DNA of 64,000 nucleotides from Hetaerina americana. Its lineage: Eukaryota; Arthropoda; Insecta; Odonata; Calopterygidae. A program made the position numbers and the translations under genes. Shown here one piece after another: positions 1 through 9,800 of the stretch. The stretch is taken from assembly GCA_022747635.1 (NCBI GenBank), contig JAKTNV010000027.1, positions 1,219,501 to 1,283,500 on the forward strand, given 5' to 3'. Every line of letters begins with the position of its first letter. The stretch's first letter is position 1. The notes beneath the pieces were generated by a model. That model did not search any database and was not told the origin of the DNA. It worked only from the letters and a program-made list of their open reading frames with translations.

Positions 1-532
1 TTTCCGTTATAACCCCCTAATGAGGGTCACACCTGTCACTGTGCGTGACTAAAATTACTGCTACTGTGTGTCACTGCTCAGATAATTTCGATTTCATTCC
101 GGTTATTAAAGTGGTGCGTGTAATCTTCGTGCTTCTTGTTTCTCTCTCACACTCGCGTTTTCAACTAACGGCTCACCCTATTTCAGTTCGTTCAGTCATT
201 ACAAAGAGGAGGATCTTGTGGTGTGACGGCGTGGAGACCCGAAGCCACGGGGAGCGGCAACCATAAGTGGAATATTGTTATTTTTGAAGTAATAAATATT
301 TTACTGCTCCATGTGGTGCTCCGTAAGCACTCAAGCTTTCCCTCGTCTTACCCCAAAAGGCGCTCTGTGTGCGAGGAGGGAATACTTGAATGAAACAGTG
401 CTGAAAAAAGTGACGAATCGACAACGAGACGGGAGGTGGGAAACCTCGGCCTTGAGCTTGGCCTCTCTGGCATATGCTGTGGTTTGGCCTTCAACCAGGA
501 AACTGCGACAGGTATCATTCCAGGGGTGAAGA
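1..532. other. Unassigned sequence
   Basis: No recognisable gene, repeat boundary or RNA gene. Open stretches here are short and show no family resemblance. Confidence 0.5.
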
Positions 533-534
533 GT

Positions 535-1008
535 TCTACATCTACATAATACCCCGCAAGCCGTCGCAAGGGCGTGTGTCACCACCCTTAAAAGGGAACA
601 AAACCACATGCAAAATCAACACATATGTACATGCAAAACTATACCCACGGTGACGTATAAATTCATGCAAAAATCCTTTCATTTTTATCGCATGCAAATA
701 AATGCACTTTACCTAACAAATAATTAAACATTAGCATGCAGTAAGAAATGTATCCAATAAATTGCAAGCTAGAATTTGTAAAGTAGGAAGGCGAAATTTC
801 ACTACCACATGGACATGCATCATACAACGGTCTCCTCCCCAAGGACATAGGTAGGGAAAACTTTTGTAAGGCATAAACCGCACATTCTTAAGATATCATA
901 ATCAAAGTCTATCTAACAAATAATTGCACCTTAGGATGCAGTAAGAAATTTATCTAATAAAGTGCAAGCTAGAGTTTGAAAAGTAAGAAGGCGAAATTCC
1001 ACTACGAC
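535..1008 (-). mobile_element. CR1-like family A, 3' end (5'-truncated copy)
   Basis: The left edge has the family A terminus in reverse orientation: a TCTACATCTACA simple tail followed by the conserved hairpin-forming block around CCCCGCAAGCCG and CGCAAGGGCGTGTG. The downstream sequence, rich in CATGCAAA words, resembles the 3' untranslated part of the copies at 15.9, 17.6 and 49.4 kb. No coding sequence remains. In this window the block always lies just downstream of CR1/jockey-type RT C-termini, which is why I assign it to a non-LTR retrotransposon. The right boundary is approximate. Confidence 0.6.
707..1008. repeat. Imperfect direct duplication, about 100-bp unit, 201-bp spacing
   Basis: The stretch starting CTAACAAATAATT at about 707 recurs at about 908. 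Both copies share GATGCAGTAAGAAAT or a close variant, then GCAAGCTAGA, AAGGCGAAAT and an ACGACAT/ACCACAT end. A handful of substitutions separate them. It may be an internal duplication in the family A 3' untranslated region. Confidence 0.7.
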
Positions 1009-1689
1009 ATTAATTAAATACGTATTTGGTAGTCTACAGTTTAAGGTTGAATGGGCACAGACTGAACACCGCTGCAGTTGTTAGCTGGGCCTAACAAGAC
1101 ACTACCCGACAACTCATGCTAAAGTAGACTGGTTTTCAATTCCGAATACTCTCTCTCTCCCTTCGTATTTCCTTCATGAATATTCTTTTCCCCCCTATGC
1201 CTCGCTTGCATAACTTTCTCCTCTCTATCACAGTCAGCAGAATTCCATCGTCAATCAATATACTATGCATTCTTTATTCAATGATATACTATGTATTTTT
1301 TTGTGGTTTGACATCCGATAAATTAAAACATAGTTCAGCTAAATAATTTATACCATTTCCTTTATTCATTCAAAGTATTTTATCAAAGGAAGGTTTTTGG
1401 ACAGCCCATTGTTTGTTTTCTACGACTAGTGAGGACTTCCTCATGTTTGCCCTGCAATATTTCCTTGTTGAGGTCTCCGTAATATTCAATTTGACTGCAT
1501 GCCATCCTCCCTCTCTTCCTTCCTCTTCCGCGCCTCAATAATGCCCTCCCCTCGAATTCCTTCCCGCAATTAAGTTTTTTGCCAACGCTGTTCTCCTAAT
1601 GCCCCCGTTCAAGCGTCTTCTTTTATTATTATTATACTAAATGGAGAAGTGTAAAAAAAATATTCCTCTACGTGAAGGAATGAGCAATG
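1009..1689. other. Unassigned AT-rich sequence
   Basis: No gene seen. Contains pyrimidine-rich stretches and a short ATT run near 1625. Confidence 0.5.
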
Positions 1690-1770
1690 ATGCTCTGACG
1701 GGTGGTGATGGAACATCCCCCGCCAAACGCCCCTGCAGTGGGTTGCGGGGTGCTATGCAGATGTAGATGA
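1690..1770 (+). mobile_element. CR1-like family A 3' tail, severely truncated
   Basis: A solitary 3' terminus: a diverged version of the conserved hairpin block (CCCCCGCCAAACGCCCC then GGGTTGCGGGGTGCTATG) ending in a GATGTAGATGAATG tail. It carries no coding sequence, as expected of extreme 5' truncation during target-primed reverse transcription. Confidence 0.6.
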
Positions 1771-1904
1771 ATGCTTAAAGCATTATTGAATAATGAAATA
1801 ATTCCCAATCATAATTATTCCATTCATTTTCAATATGTAATCAGACAATTAGGGTAAAATTAGTCTTCTCTTTTTCTTTCAATGCTTTCCCGTTATATTC
1901 TCTT

Positions 1905-1987
1905 CCATTATGGATTAGATGGAAGAAGGGACTGCAACAGTCTCAATATCGCCCGAATAAAGCCGAATAATAATAATAATTATTATT
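1905..1987 (+). mobile_element. CR1-like family B 3' end with (AAT)n tail
   Basis: The segment with TAGATGGAAGAAGGGAC, TCTCAATATCGCCCGAATAAAG and an AATAATAATAAT tail matches the 3' terminus of the longer family B copy ending at 29.95 kb (GGAAGAGGGGACC, TCTCAATTTCGCCC, ATAAAGACC). The two copies carry different simple-repeat tails (AAT here, ATCT there). Confidence 0.65.
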
Positions 1988-3053
1988 GTGAGTCTCCGTT
2001 TTAATCACATTTCAGTTGCATCAAAGGCTTATCGTCCGGTCTTCTCCTCACATTTTTCTATTTTCTCCTTTTTTGGAATACGTATCGAGACCGTCATGTT
2101 CACATATTTCATGACAAAGGTCTTGCATTTCCTCTTTCCTCGTACTATCCTATTTTTGACATTTAAAAAAATCAGTAGCTATTTAATTAATCTATTCCTG
2201 TTGATTTTATTTTTTAATATTCCTTAATTCTTAATACCATGGTGAAAGGCAGCAGTTTCGCCATTAAGCACTGGGAGCTCAGACCAAGTGGGTCGGCCCG
2301 GCATCAGTTGCCACAACTACGGGCGAGAGTGTCAAGTGCATGGTATCGTTAATGCGATGTGGAAGGCTACGGGAAATAACCACATTAATGTTCCCTAGAA
2401 TATGCAGCCTTGTCTTGCATTCAAATGCAGTAGAATGGAAAGATGTGTGCAGGCAGTAAACCCTAGGATTGAAATACTAAAAAAAATTATTAGTTTATTT
2501 TTAGATCTCAAATTTCTCTCATTCTCTACTGGTACTTTCTCCATTTCTCTGCCCAATGTCTTTGGTTTTTGCTTCGACATGTGATTACCGTACGTGTATC
2601 TTAATTATACTCGTTTAATAATTTCCTTGTTTCGCTTCCAAAATGCTATCATAATCAAGAATAACTTATGCGCTGTGCGAATGAAACGTTTCTCCCTCCT
2701 CCCGCACATCCTTCTCCACGCATATTACGCACGTCACTAGTCCTCACTACGAGTACACGGCGCGAGAGCGGGAAGACGGACAAGTGGCGCCGCCCCCGCG
2801 GACAAACGGACGACGGCTGTATTTCTATCGCCAAGATGCACTGCGAATGCCATCATCGTCCATTTATCGTCGACGAGTTTCCTTTCTATCCACGGTATTA
2901 GCGACTTGGGCCTTTGAGTAAGGGAAGACATTCGCTCCAAGTGGAGGAGAACATTAATGGCGTAAAAACCCTCGATACCAAAAAAGAAGTTTAGTTCCCA
3001 TGACAATTATTTGTGAATTTCCTTCCTCTTTTTTCCTAATAAGTGGGATAGAA
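1988..3053. other. Unassigned sequence with a possible unclassified repeat
   Basis: No gene recognised. Around 2240-2390 a compact, moderately GC-rich block (CCATGGTGAAAGGCAGC, GGGTCGGCCCGGCATCAG) has the look of an interspersed repeat, but I see no second copy here. A GC-rich patch at about 2745-2900 gives open reading on both strands without a recognisable domain. Confidence 0.4.
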
Positions 3054-3055
3054 TA

Positions 3056-3330
3056 TACGAGGGCTGTCCAGAAAGTAACCTCTACTATGGAACTATAAAA
3101 AATACACTGAAAAAGATAAAGCAAATTTACTATTTCCGTCATATCTCTACTATATTTATACATATTTGCCAGACAGATTTTAACATTCGTCATGCCTCTG
3201 AACTAGTTAGTGTGCGAATTCTTTCAGCATAACATTCTGCCACCTGAGATTGCAGATGATGGCATCTCTTCAAGTTCCTCTTCCAAAACAAGCACAAAAC
3301 ATGTAGTAGCCTAACTTTTCAGCCGTGTTT
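3056..3330. mobile_element. Mariner terminal remnant
   Basis: The block TACGAGGGCTGTCCAGAAAG at about 3058 has the form of mariner terminal inverted repeats, flanked by TA on the left. No matching opposite terminus and no transposase domain follow before the RT fragment, so only one end seems to survive. The right boundary is a guess. Confidence 0.5.
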
Positions 3331-3339
3331 CCATGCAAC

Positions 3340-3878
3340 AGAGTCGTTGAAGCCGGTTAATACGGTAAAATGCCTAGGTGTTTCAATCACTGAGGATTTA
3401 ACTTGGGGGACCCACGCGCGTAAAATCTGCGGATATGCATTTAAAAAATTGAGATTTATAAGACGCATTGTTGACAGAAGTGACTTCAAGGTCTAGAAAC
3501 GTTTTTACCACGCTCTTGTTCTTTTACGGGTGGTGGCTTAACACCCTCCACCACACGCCCTTACGGCGACTTGCGGCGTATTATGTAGATGTAGATGTAA
3601 GGCCTCATTACGAACATGCATGTAGCAAATGGGATCCGAGTGAAAAAGGCCTCATTCGGGAAATTGAGAAGGTCCAACGCCGGGCAGCCCGTTTCGTTAA
3701 AAACTGTTACGATAAAACGAAAAGCGTCACTGAAATGCTTATGGAGTTGGGGTGGGAATCATTAGAAGAATGACTATACAAAACTAGGTTGAAATTACTA
3801 AATACATTCAGATCCGCATGTTTCAGCACCGAGGTCTCTAAAATTCGTACTCCTACATACATTGGTCGCTGGGATCAT
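3340..3878 (+). pseudogene. CR1-like family A RT fragment, 5' portion of split copy
   Basis: Reads as the C-terminal part of a non-LTR RT: KCLGVSITEDLTWGTHARK, then KLRFIRRI, and after an 80-bp insertion RPHYEHACS and VQRRAARFVKNCYDKT, ELGWESLEE and PTYIGRWDH. There are in-frame stops (after DFKV and after ESLEE) and no palm domain remains. It breaks exactly at a TA dinucleotide where the mariner begins. Its sequence resumes in the same reading frame at 12946 (IKFGKID, SFFPRTIRN). This is a dead fragment and the outermost host of the nested insertions. Confidence 0.85.
3519..3599 (+). mobile_element. Family A 3' tail inserted inside family A RT fragment
   Basis: An 80-bp family A 3' terminus (ACGGGTGGTGGCTTAAC, the CACGCCCTTACGGCG hairpin block, TATTATGTAGATGTAGATGTA end) sits between the codons for HALV and RPHYEHACS of the RT fragment. 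Removing it rejoins the RT reading frame, so it is a later, very short 5'-truncated insertion of the same or a sister family. Confidence 0.75.
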
Positions 3879-4108
3879 ACGAGGGTCATCCGGAAAGTAG
3901 TACCCGTTCGTGAAATAAAGACACAAAAGTAAATATTAACAAACATAGCAAGAAATAATGAGCTCTACGGCCTCTCAATAAAGAAGAAAGGGGAAGAAAA
4001 CTCCAATGGCCGTAAGGATTAGTTGCCAATCTCTCGTCAGACCAAATGTTGTGTTGGTGTGACGGGAATCACGTCAGGGACCAACCACAACCTCTCGACC
4101 AGAATACC

Positions 4109-4482
4109 CTCTGTGGTGGTTTACGGGAGATTAATCCGCGTCAGGGACCAACACACAGCCACACGCACACTATCCTGCCTGAAATCCTTCACGAGGCTGT
4201 GAGACCCTGTTAAAGAATTTCAGATGGAGATGGAATCCTTCACGAGGCTGTAGAGTAGACCCCGTTAAAGATTCCAGGATATTCTCAAGCACACACTCTG
4301 TGGCGGTTTACGGGAGATTAATCCGCGTCAGGGACCAACACACAGCCACACGCACACTATCCTGTCTGAAATCCTTCACGAGGCTGTGAGACCCTGTTAA
4401 AGAATTTCAGATGGAGATGGAATCCTTCACGAGGCTGTAGAGTAGACCCCGTTAAAGATTCCAGGATATTCTCAAGCACACA
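4109..4482 (+). repeat. Tandem duplication, 2 x 187 bp
   Basis: CTCTGTGG recurs at 4109, 4296 and 4483. Each unit carries TTACGGGAGATTAATCCGCG, the GACCAACACACAGCC block and two CCTTCACGAGGCTGT words. The same pair appears inverted at 5331-5525 plus 11884-12115. Confidence 0.85.
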
Positions 4483-4611
4483 CTCTGTGGATGGCACAGA
4501 CCAAACACACACACAAGCACTCGAGAAACGCACACACACTCAAAAGGGCCCAACTTCTGGGAGAATCTGGACACAGGTAAAAAGCAACTAGGAAGTGCGT
4601 CGAACACGCGT

Positions 4612-4639
4612 GTTTCGGCCACAAAGTGGCCCTCTTCAG
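4612..4639 (-). ncRNA. Hammerhead-ribozyme-like motif, left arm
   Basis: On the minus strand: CUGAAGA, one G, a GGCCAC/GUGGCC stem with UUU loop, then GAAAC followed by the self-complementary ACGCGU. This resembles the hammerhead core with palindromic stem III seen in Penelope-like elements, but has one extra base between A9 and stem II. Activity is untested. Confidence 0.45.
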
Positions 4640-4958
4640 CGAACCGAAGGGAAAACACCTCCAACACAAGGTTGAAAGTAAACAACCGTAGACAAACGTC
4701 ATATTTATATAGAGACTGTGGGAGTTGGGGGGACCAATCGAAATAGGTGGAAGATGGAAAGGGGAGGGGTACTTTAAACGTATTGGTGAAGAGGAAGGAG
4801 GGGGGGGGGGAGGAGGAAAAACAGATACCAAGGGACTGAGTGAAACGGGAAGGAGTAATTATTGAAGGAGAAGGGGGGGGGAAGAGGGGGGGGGGGGGTT
4901 GGTTAAAAGTGAAAGGTATCCGAGTAACGGATTATGAAGGGGAATTGGGGGGGGGTTT

Positions 4959-5000
4959 AAACATATTTCCGTTGGACCATAGTCCAACGGAAATATGTTT
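4959..5000. repeat. Perfect 19-bp hairpin at centre of the inverted element
   Basis: 4959-4977 is the exact reverse complement of 4982-5000 with a 4-nt loop. It lies in the unique spacer between the long arms, preceded by runs of G. Confidence 0.9.
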
Positions 5001-5230
5001 CAAAACTAGAGAAGTCATTTCAAAAGGGAATAAAGTGGGGAGAATGGAATCGGCCCTTTATCGTTGTTGACAACCACATTTCTAAATTTGTGTATGAAAA
5101 TGCTTTCGTATGCGTCTAAAAGGTGGTTGGGATTGGTCCCCCCAACTCCCACAGTCTCTATATAAATATGACGTTTGTCTACGGTTGTTTACTTTCAACC
5201 TTGTGTTGGAGGTGTTTTCCCTTCGGTTCG

Positions 5231-5258
5231 CTGAAGAGGGCCACTTTGTGGCCGAAAC
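5231..5258 (+). ncRNA. Hammerhead-ribozyme-like motif, right arm
   Basis: Mirror copy of the motif at 4612-4639, here on the plus strand, with the same stem and the same extra base. Confidence 0.45.
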
Positions 5259-5525
5259 ACGCGTGTTCGACGCACTTCCTAGTTGCTTTTTACCTGTGTC
5301 CAGATTCTCCCAGAAGTTGGGCCCTTTTGAGTGTGTGTGCGTTTCTCGAGTGCTTGTGTGTGTGTTTGGTCTGTGCCATCCACAGAGTGTGTGCTTGAGA
5401 ATATCCTGGAATCTTTAACGGGGTCTACTCTACAGCCTCGTGAAGGATTCCATCTCCATCTGAAATTCTTTAACAGGGTCTCACAGCCTCGTGAAGGATT
5501 TCAGACAGGATAGTGTGCGTGTGGC

Positions 5526-6149
5526 TGTTGTGCCGCGTACCGAGTTTCCCTCGTCAGAGTTCCACAAGGCAACACGAGACAAGATATGAAAGGATTCTTG
5601 CCCTTGACGTCGAGATGAATCGAGGAATAATACACTTAAAGAAGGGTATAGGTTGTTTCAAGGATTTTATTGAGGCTCATGGAACATACGAGGGGTTGTA
5701 GGCCAGGAAGTGATCTGTGCGTTGTGCAAGGAGAATAAAGGGGACGGGAGTAATACTAGGTGCTTACCACGTTTCGATGCTAGTCTCGACCGGAACCAAC
5801 TACCAATCTGTCTCTCGTATCTATCTCTCCTCTCCGTCTCTGTCTGTCCCCTGTCTGTCCCTCTCCCCCTGTGTCTGTGTCGAAGGTTCGCTTATAAAGG
5901 AGGCATATCGTTCCAGGCTTTTTGGGGAAGTTCCCTATTTAGAGGTGCCGAAAACAAGGTTAGAGATTTCGAGATTTGACCTATATCAAAAAGGGGGGGA
6001 GGAGGAATGGACTACTCAAGATAGGAGTATCCCACGATTTCTAAGTCTGACCTATAGAGAAAGGGGGAAGAGAAACTCTCTCTCCCAAAATAACGGGAGG
6101 ACAGAAAAAGGGGAGGAGAGAAATGGAATACTCTCTCCCGTGCACAACA
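5526..6149 (-). repeat. 3' LTR of the gypsy element
   Basis: Begins TGTTGTG and ends CACAACA, a perfect 7-bp terminal inversion that includes the canonical TG...CA ends. 622 of 624 positions match the other LTR by eye. Reading frames inside it recur in both LTRs and are not genes. Confidence 0.95.
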
Positions 6150-6165
6150 TCACTCCCTGCCCTGC
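6150..6165 (-). promoter_or_regulatory. Polypurine tract
   Basis: Directly upstream of the 3' LTR on the minus strand lies GCAGGGCAGGGAGTGA, almost all purine, where plus-strand DNA synthesis would be primed. Confidence 0.6.
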
Positions 6166-6515
6166 AAAAATTATGCCGTTCCTTACGGGACGGTATACAT
6201 TTGTACAATAGGATTATCTTAGGAATTAACAAAGCACGCATTCGAAAATATGGTTCAGCTACTAGCTTCACACTTTTCACTTTTACACTCGTATAATAAC
6301 ACTGTTAGAGAAGAAAAAGAGAAGGAGGAAAAGAAAAAAAAGGTTGATTCCAACTCATCACGATGTACCCTTCACCAAACGAAATTAAACCTTATGGATA
6401 CCCAACCACAGAAAAAACAATCAGTCTTATTAGAGAACAAGCACAAATTCACTTCTCCTGTCTGTAGGTTTTGGGAGGGAAGTGGGCTTGTGTGGACAGG
6501 GGGGGGGGGTTGTGT
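6166..6515 (-). other. 3' non-coding region of the gypsy element
   Basis: Between the envelope-like remnant and the polypurine tract. A/G-rich on the plus strand around 6305-6345; no domain recognised. Confidence 0.5.
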
Positions 6516-6850
6516 TTATACTTCTTGCCGTCTTATCGGTTGAGGGGTCTCCTCGTCGGAGGAAAATGCTGCCTGGGGCGGGGCGGTGGGTAGGATGGCC
6601 AGGTGATGTCTGTCTCGCGTGGAAGTCCGTTGCCGGTGGACTCTTCCCATCCTTCGGCGAGTCTGTCTCCTCCTCCATAACCACATGCTTAGGATACCCA
6701 CTCCCGCGGCGACCGCGAGTCCAGAGCCCCAGTAGATATAAGGCGAGGGACTTTCCATGTTCCATGGGAAGGGGGTTTGTAGATCCCGAGCTTCTTTGAG
6801 CATGGCGTGGATGCGAGCGCTGGGCACTCCTTCCAGGTGGCCCAGTTGTT
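6516..6850 (-). pseudogene. Possible envelope C-terminal remnant
   Basis: A frame of about 110 codons following the truncated integrase, in a different frame from pol. It has a short N-terminal stretch (ARIHAMLKEARDLQTPF), a hydrophobic span of about 20 residues (YWGSGLAVAAGVGILSMWLW), then a highly basic segment (RRRQTRRRMGR) and a hydrophilic tail. A C-terminal membrane anchor with a basic cytoplasmic tail is what is left of retroviral-type Env proteins in some insect gypsy elements (errantiviruses). No surface domain, cleavage site or signal peptide remains. It may instead be a chance hydrophobic frame, since no homology could be tested. Confidence 0.4.
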
Positions 6851-6870
6851 TGGAGTTTCTTAATTCCTAA

Positions 6871-9800
6871 TTAATGACAAACTTCTTTCATGACTCGGGA
6901 AGTGAAATTAGCTCCTCTATCGGTCAACAGCTGACGGGGCACACCGTGCTTAAGGATAATATTTTGAACAAATGCTCGGGCTACTGTTTCCGCTTTCTGG
7001 TCGGGAAGCGCTATTGCCTCGGGGTACTTCGTGAACGCATCTTGGAAAGTCAAAATATATTTGTTGCCGTTATAGCTAGACGGAAGTGGGCCAACAAGAT
7101 CCATATAGGTCCTCTGGAGAGGGGCTGTGACTTCGGAAAATTTTTGGAGGGGAGCCCTAAGACGATTCCGGGGGGTTTTTCTTTGTTGACAGGTGCGACA
7201 CGTTTTGCAATATTTTTCCACCTCAGTGCGCATTCTAGGCCACCAAAATTGCTTTTGAATAGATTTAAGCGTTCCTTTGAGACCGAAATGTCCTGCCCAA
7301 GGGGTATTGTGGTACGCATTTAAAATTCGCGCTCTCATTGCACGAGGGGCGATTAGCTGATTCTGCCCTCTATACATTAAATTGTCATTATCGAACCATA
7401 CAGTGGGGTCGTTTTTTGATTTCTGACAATCCTCGTCACGCGACTGCTCCTCCTTAATGAGATCCCTATCCCATATGGGTTCATAGGCATTAGTGACGAG
7501 CGGAATTACTGTACGGGAAAGCGTGTCGACATTCTGGTGGATTTTTCCTGGGCGATGAAGTACTTCAAAATCGTACTCGCTTAAGAGTAAGGACCATCTC
7601 GTGAGGCGAGAGGAAGGTTCTTTAATAGAGAGTAACCATTTTAATGGACGGTGGTCAGTGACAACCGTAAATTTCCTCCCGTACAGGAAGCATCTAAAAT
7701 ACTTGACTGCCCAAATGATACATAAGCACTCTTGCTCGGTGGTACTGTAATGGCTTTCTGCTTGATTTAATTGTCTACTCGCGTAGGCAACAACATATTC
7801 ACCGTCGTCCCCTTTCTGAGATAAAATGGCTCCCAACCCTTCACCAGAGGCATCCGTATATAAAATGAAAGGTTTAGTGAAATCTGGGTATCTAAGGATC
7901 GGTTCCCTGCATAAGGCGGCCCTTAATGTTTTAAACGAGTCCTCTTGTTCTTTTCCCCAATTGATTACTACTCCCTTTTTCGTCATCTCGGTGAGCGGTT
8001 TGGCTAACTTGGAAAAATCAGGAATGAACCGTCTATAATATCCTACAAGGCCTAGAAATCCACGGAGGGTCTTTAGATTATGCGGAAGGGGAAAATTTTT
8101 GATAGTTTCAATTTTCTTAGGGTCCGGCTTAATTCCGTCTGCGGTAATTATGTGGCCAAGGTAATTGATTTCCTTTCGGAAGAAGTGGCATTTGCGAGGT
8201 TTTAACGTTAAACCGGCGCTTCTCAATCTCTGGAAGACTTCGGTTAGATTTTGAAGGTGATCCTGAATGTCGCGACCTAGTACGCAAATATCATCAAGGT
8301 AAACTTGACATTTAGGGCCTTTCAATCCTGAAAGAACTGCATCCATCAGACGTTGAAAAGTGCTGGGACTATTAACTAAGCCCATTGGTAACCGTAGGTA
8401 TTCATAGTGACCATCCGGGGTGGAAAATCCTGTTATTTCCCTACTTTCGGGGTCGACTGCAATTTGCCAAAATCCCTGGGCCATGTCAAGGGTGGAAAAA
8501 TATTTGGCACCTCCCAATTCGTCTAACGTTTCTTGGATGTTAGGAAGGGGATAATAGTCTCTAATTGTTATCTTATTAAGGGCTCTGAAATCTGTGCAAA
8601 ATCTGAGTTTGTTTTCTCCGTCCGCGGTTTTCTTAGCTACTAGAACCACGGGCGCACTCCAGGGGGAGGTAGACTCTTGAATAATTCCCTGATCAAGCAT
8701 TTGCTGAACGTGTTCTCGAATTACTGCTCGTTGCGTCTGAGGGACGCGGTAAGGGGGTTTTGCAATGGGAGTGTGATTGTTAGTCCTAATTTTGTGAGTG
8801 ACGAGATTGGTCCTACCGAGAGTCTCGGTTTTCGATTGGAAAATCTCGGAAAATTCTGCTAACAAATTCCGGAGGGGTTCCTGAGCTTCAGCGGGGACTC
8901 CGGCTAACATGAGATCCAAGTCTTCAGAGGGAAGAGGGTGGTTATGGAAATCGTTATCACGGGAGCTAGTAGGAACGGAAAAGGCAGTAGATAATGTTCC
9001 GACTATTGTCTTAGCGGGAAGGGTCAATTCCTTCTCGGACAGATTAATAAGTTTGACAGGGATAACCCTACCTTGGTTCCCTTTCAACAAACTTCGTCCC
9101 GACATAATTCCACTGATTAATATTTCCTGAGGTTCCATTAGGTAATCCTTCCCGGATTCTACGTCACCATACCCTTGAGTGAGTACTTCGCTACGGGGAG
9201 GTAGTCTTAAATTTTCCTTTAGCCGTACCGTTCGCGAATTGCTTGGGTTTCCTTTAAAATGGGGGGCAAGCATATACGACCAAGTCCTAACAAATAAGAC
9301 ACAGAATGTAACAGCAAATCCAAAAAATGTAACAATATAGTCATGCACACTGAACACTGGTTTTACACATGATAAAATAGCAGATAAGAAATGGAAGGAA
9401 CATGGAAAAATCACTTCACAAAGTACTTGTTTAAGGCGGGAGGTGGATTGATGGAAAAGGTCACACAAGAGGGCGAACATAAGAAAACCCGGGACGAGCG
9501 AAAAACTATCACTGGGGGATTTGCTGATAGGTGACTTCTTTCTTGCTTGGCGTTTAAAGTTTTTTGCTTGTTGAGTCCGAGCAATTTTCACAATGGGGGC
9601 GGGACGGGTTACAACTTTTCTTAAGTAAATCACTTCGTCTTTAATTAATAGCACTTTCTTGAAAATATCTATTCTGCCTTTAGTTTTTTCCAATAGGTCC
9701 ATACCGAGCAATCCATCGCAACACATCTGCACATCATCGTCAATGATGATAAATCTATGGGAGTATTCCTTACGACCTAATTGAAAATTCAATAGACAGG

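Larger units (their letters stand above)
3977..4739 (+). repeat. Left arm of the 763-bp inverted repeat
   Basis: The reverse complement of 5131-5525 joined to 11884-12251. It contains a two-unit 187-bp tandem duplication (4109-4295 and 4296-4482) whose variant bases are mirrored in the other arm. It ends just before the GGACCAATC word that mirrors GATTGGTCC at 5131. Confidence 0.9.

Noticed and set aside
2240..2390. Compact GC-richer block resembling an interspersed repeat
   Set aside because: No second copy in the window and no diagnostic feature; left unassigned.
4357..5513. Mirrored open frames on opposite strands (4357-4831 and 5110-5513)
   Set aside because: Consequence of the inverted repeat arms; no protein family resemblance.
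5513..6211. Open frames in 5.5-6.2 kb that recur almost identically at 11.4-11.9 kb
   Set aside because: They lie inside the two LTRs and recur because the LTRs are near-identical, not because they are genes.
6516..6799. Plus-strand frame over the gypsy 3' region
   Set aside because: Opposite to the element's coding strand; a shadow of the minus-strand frame.
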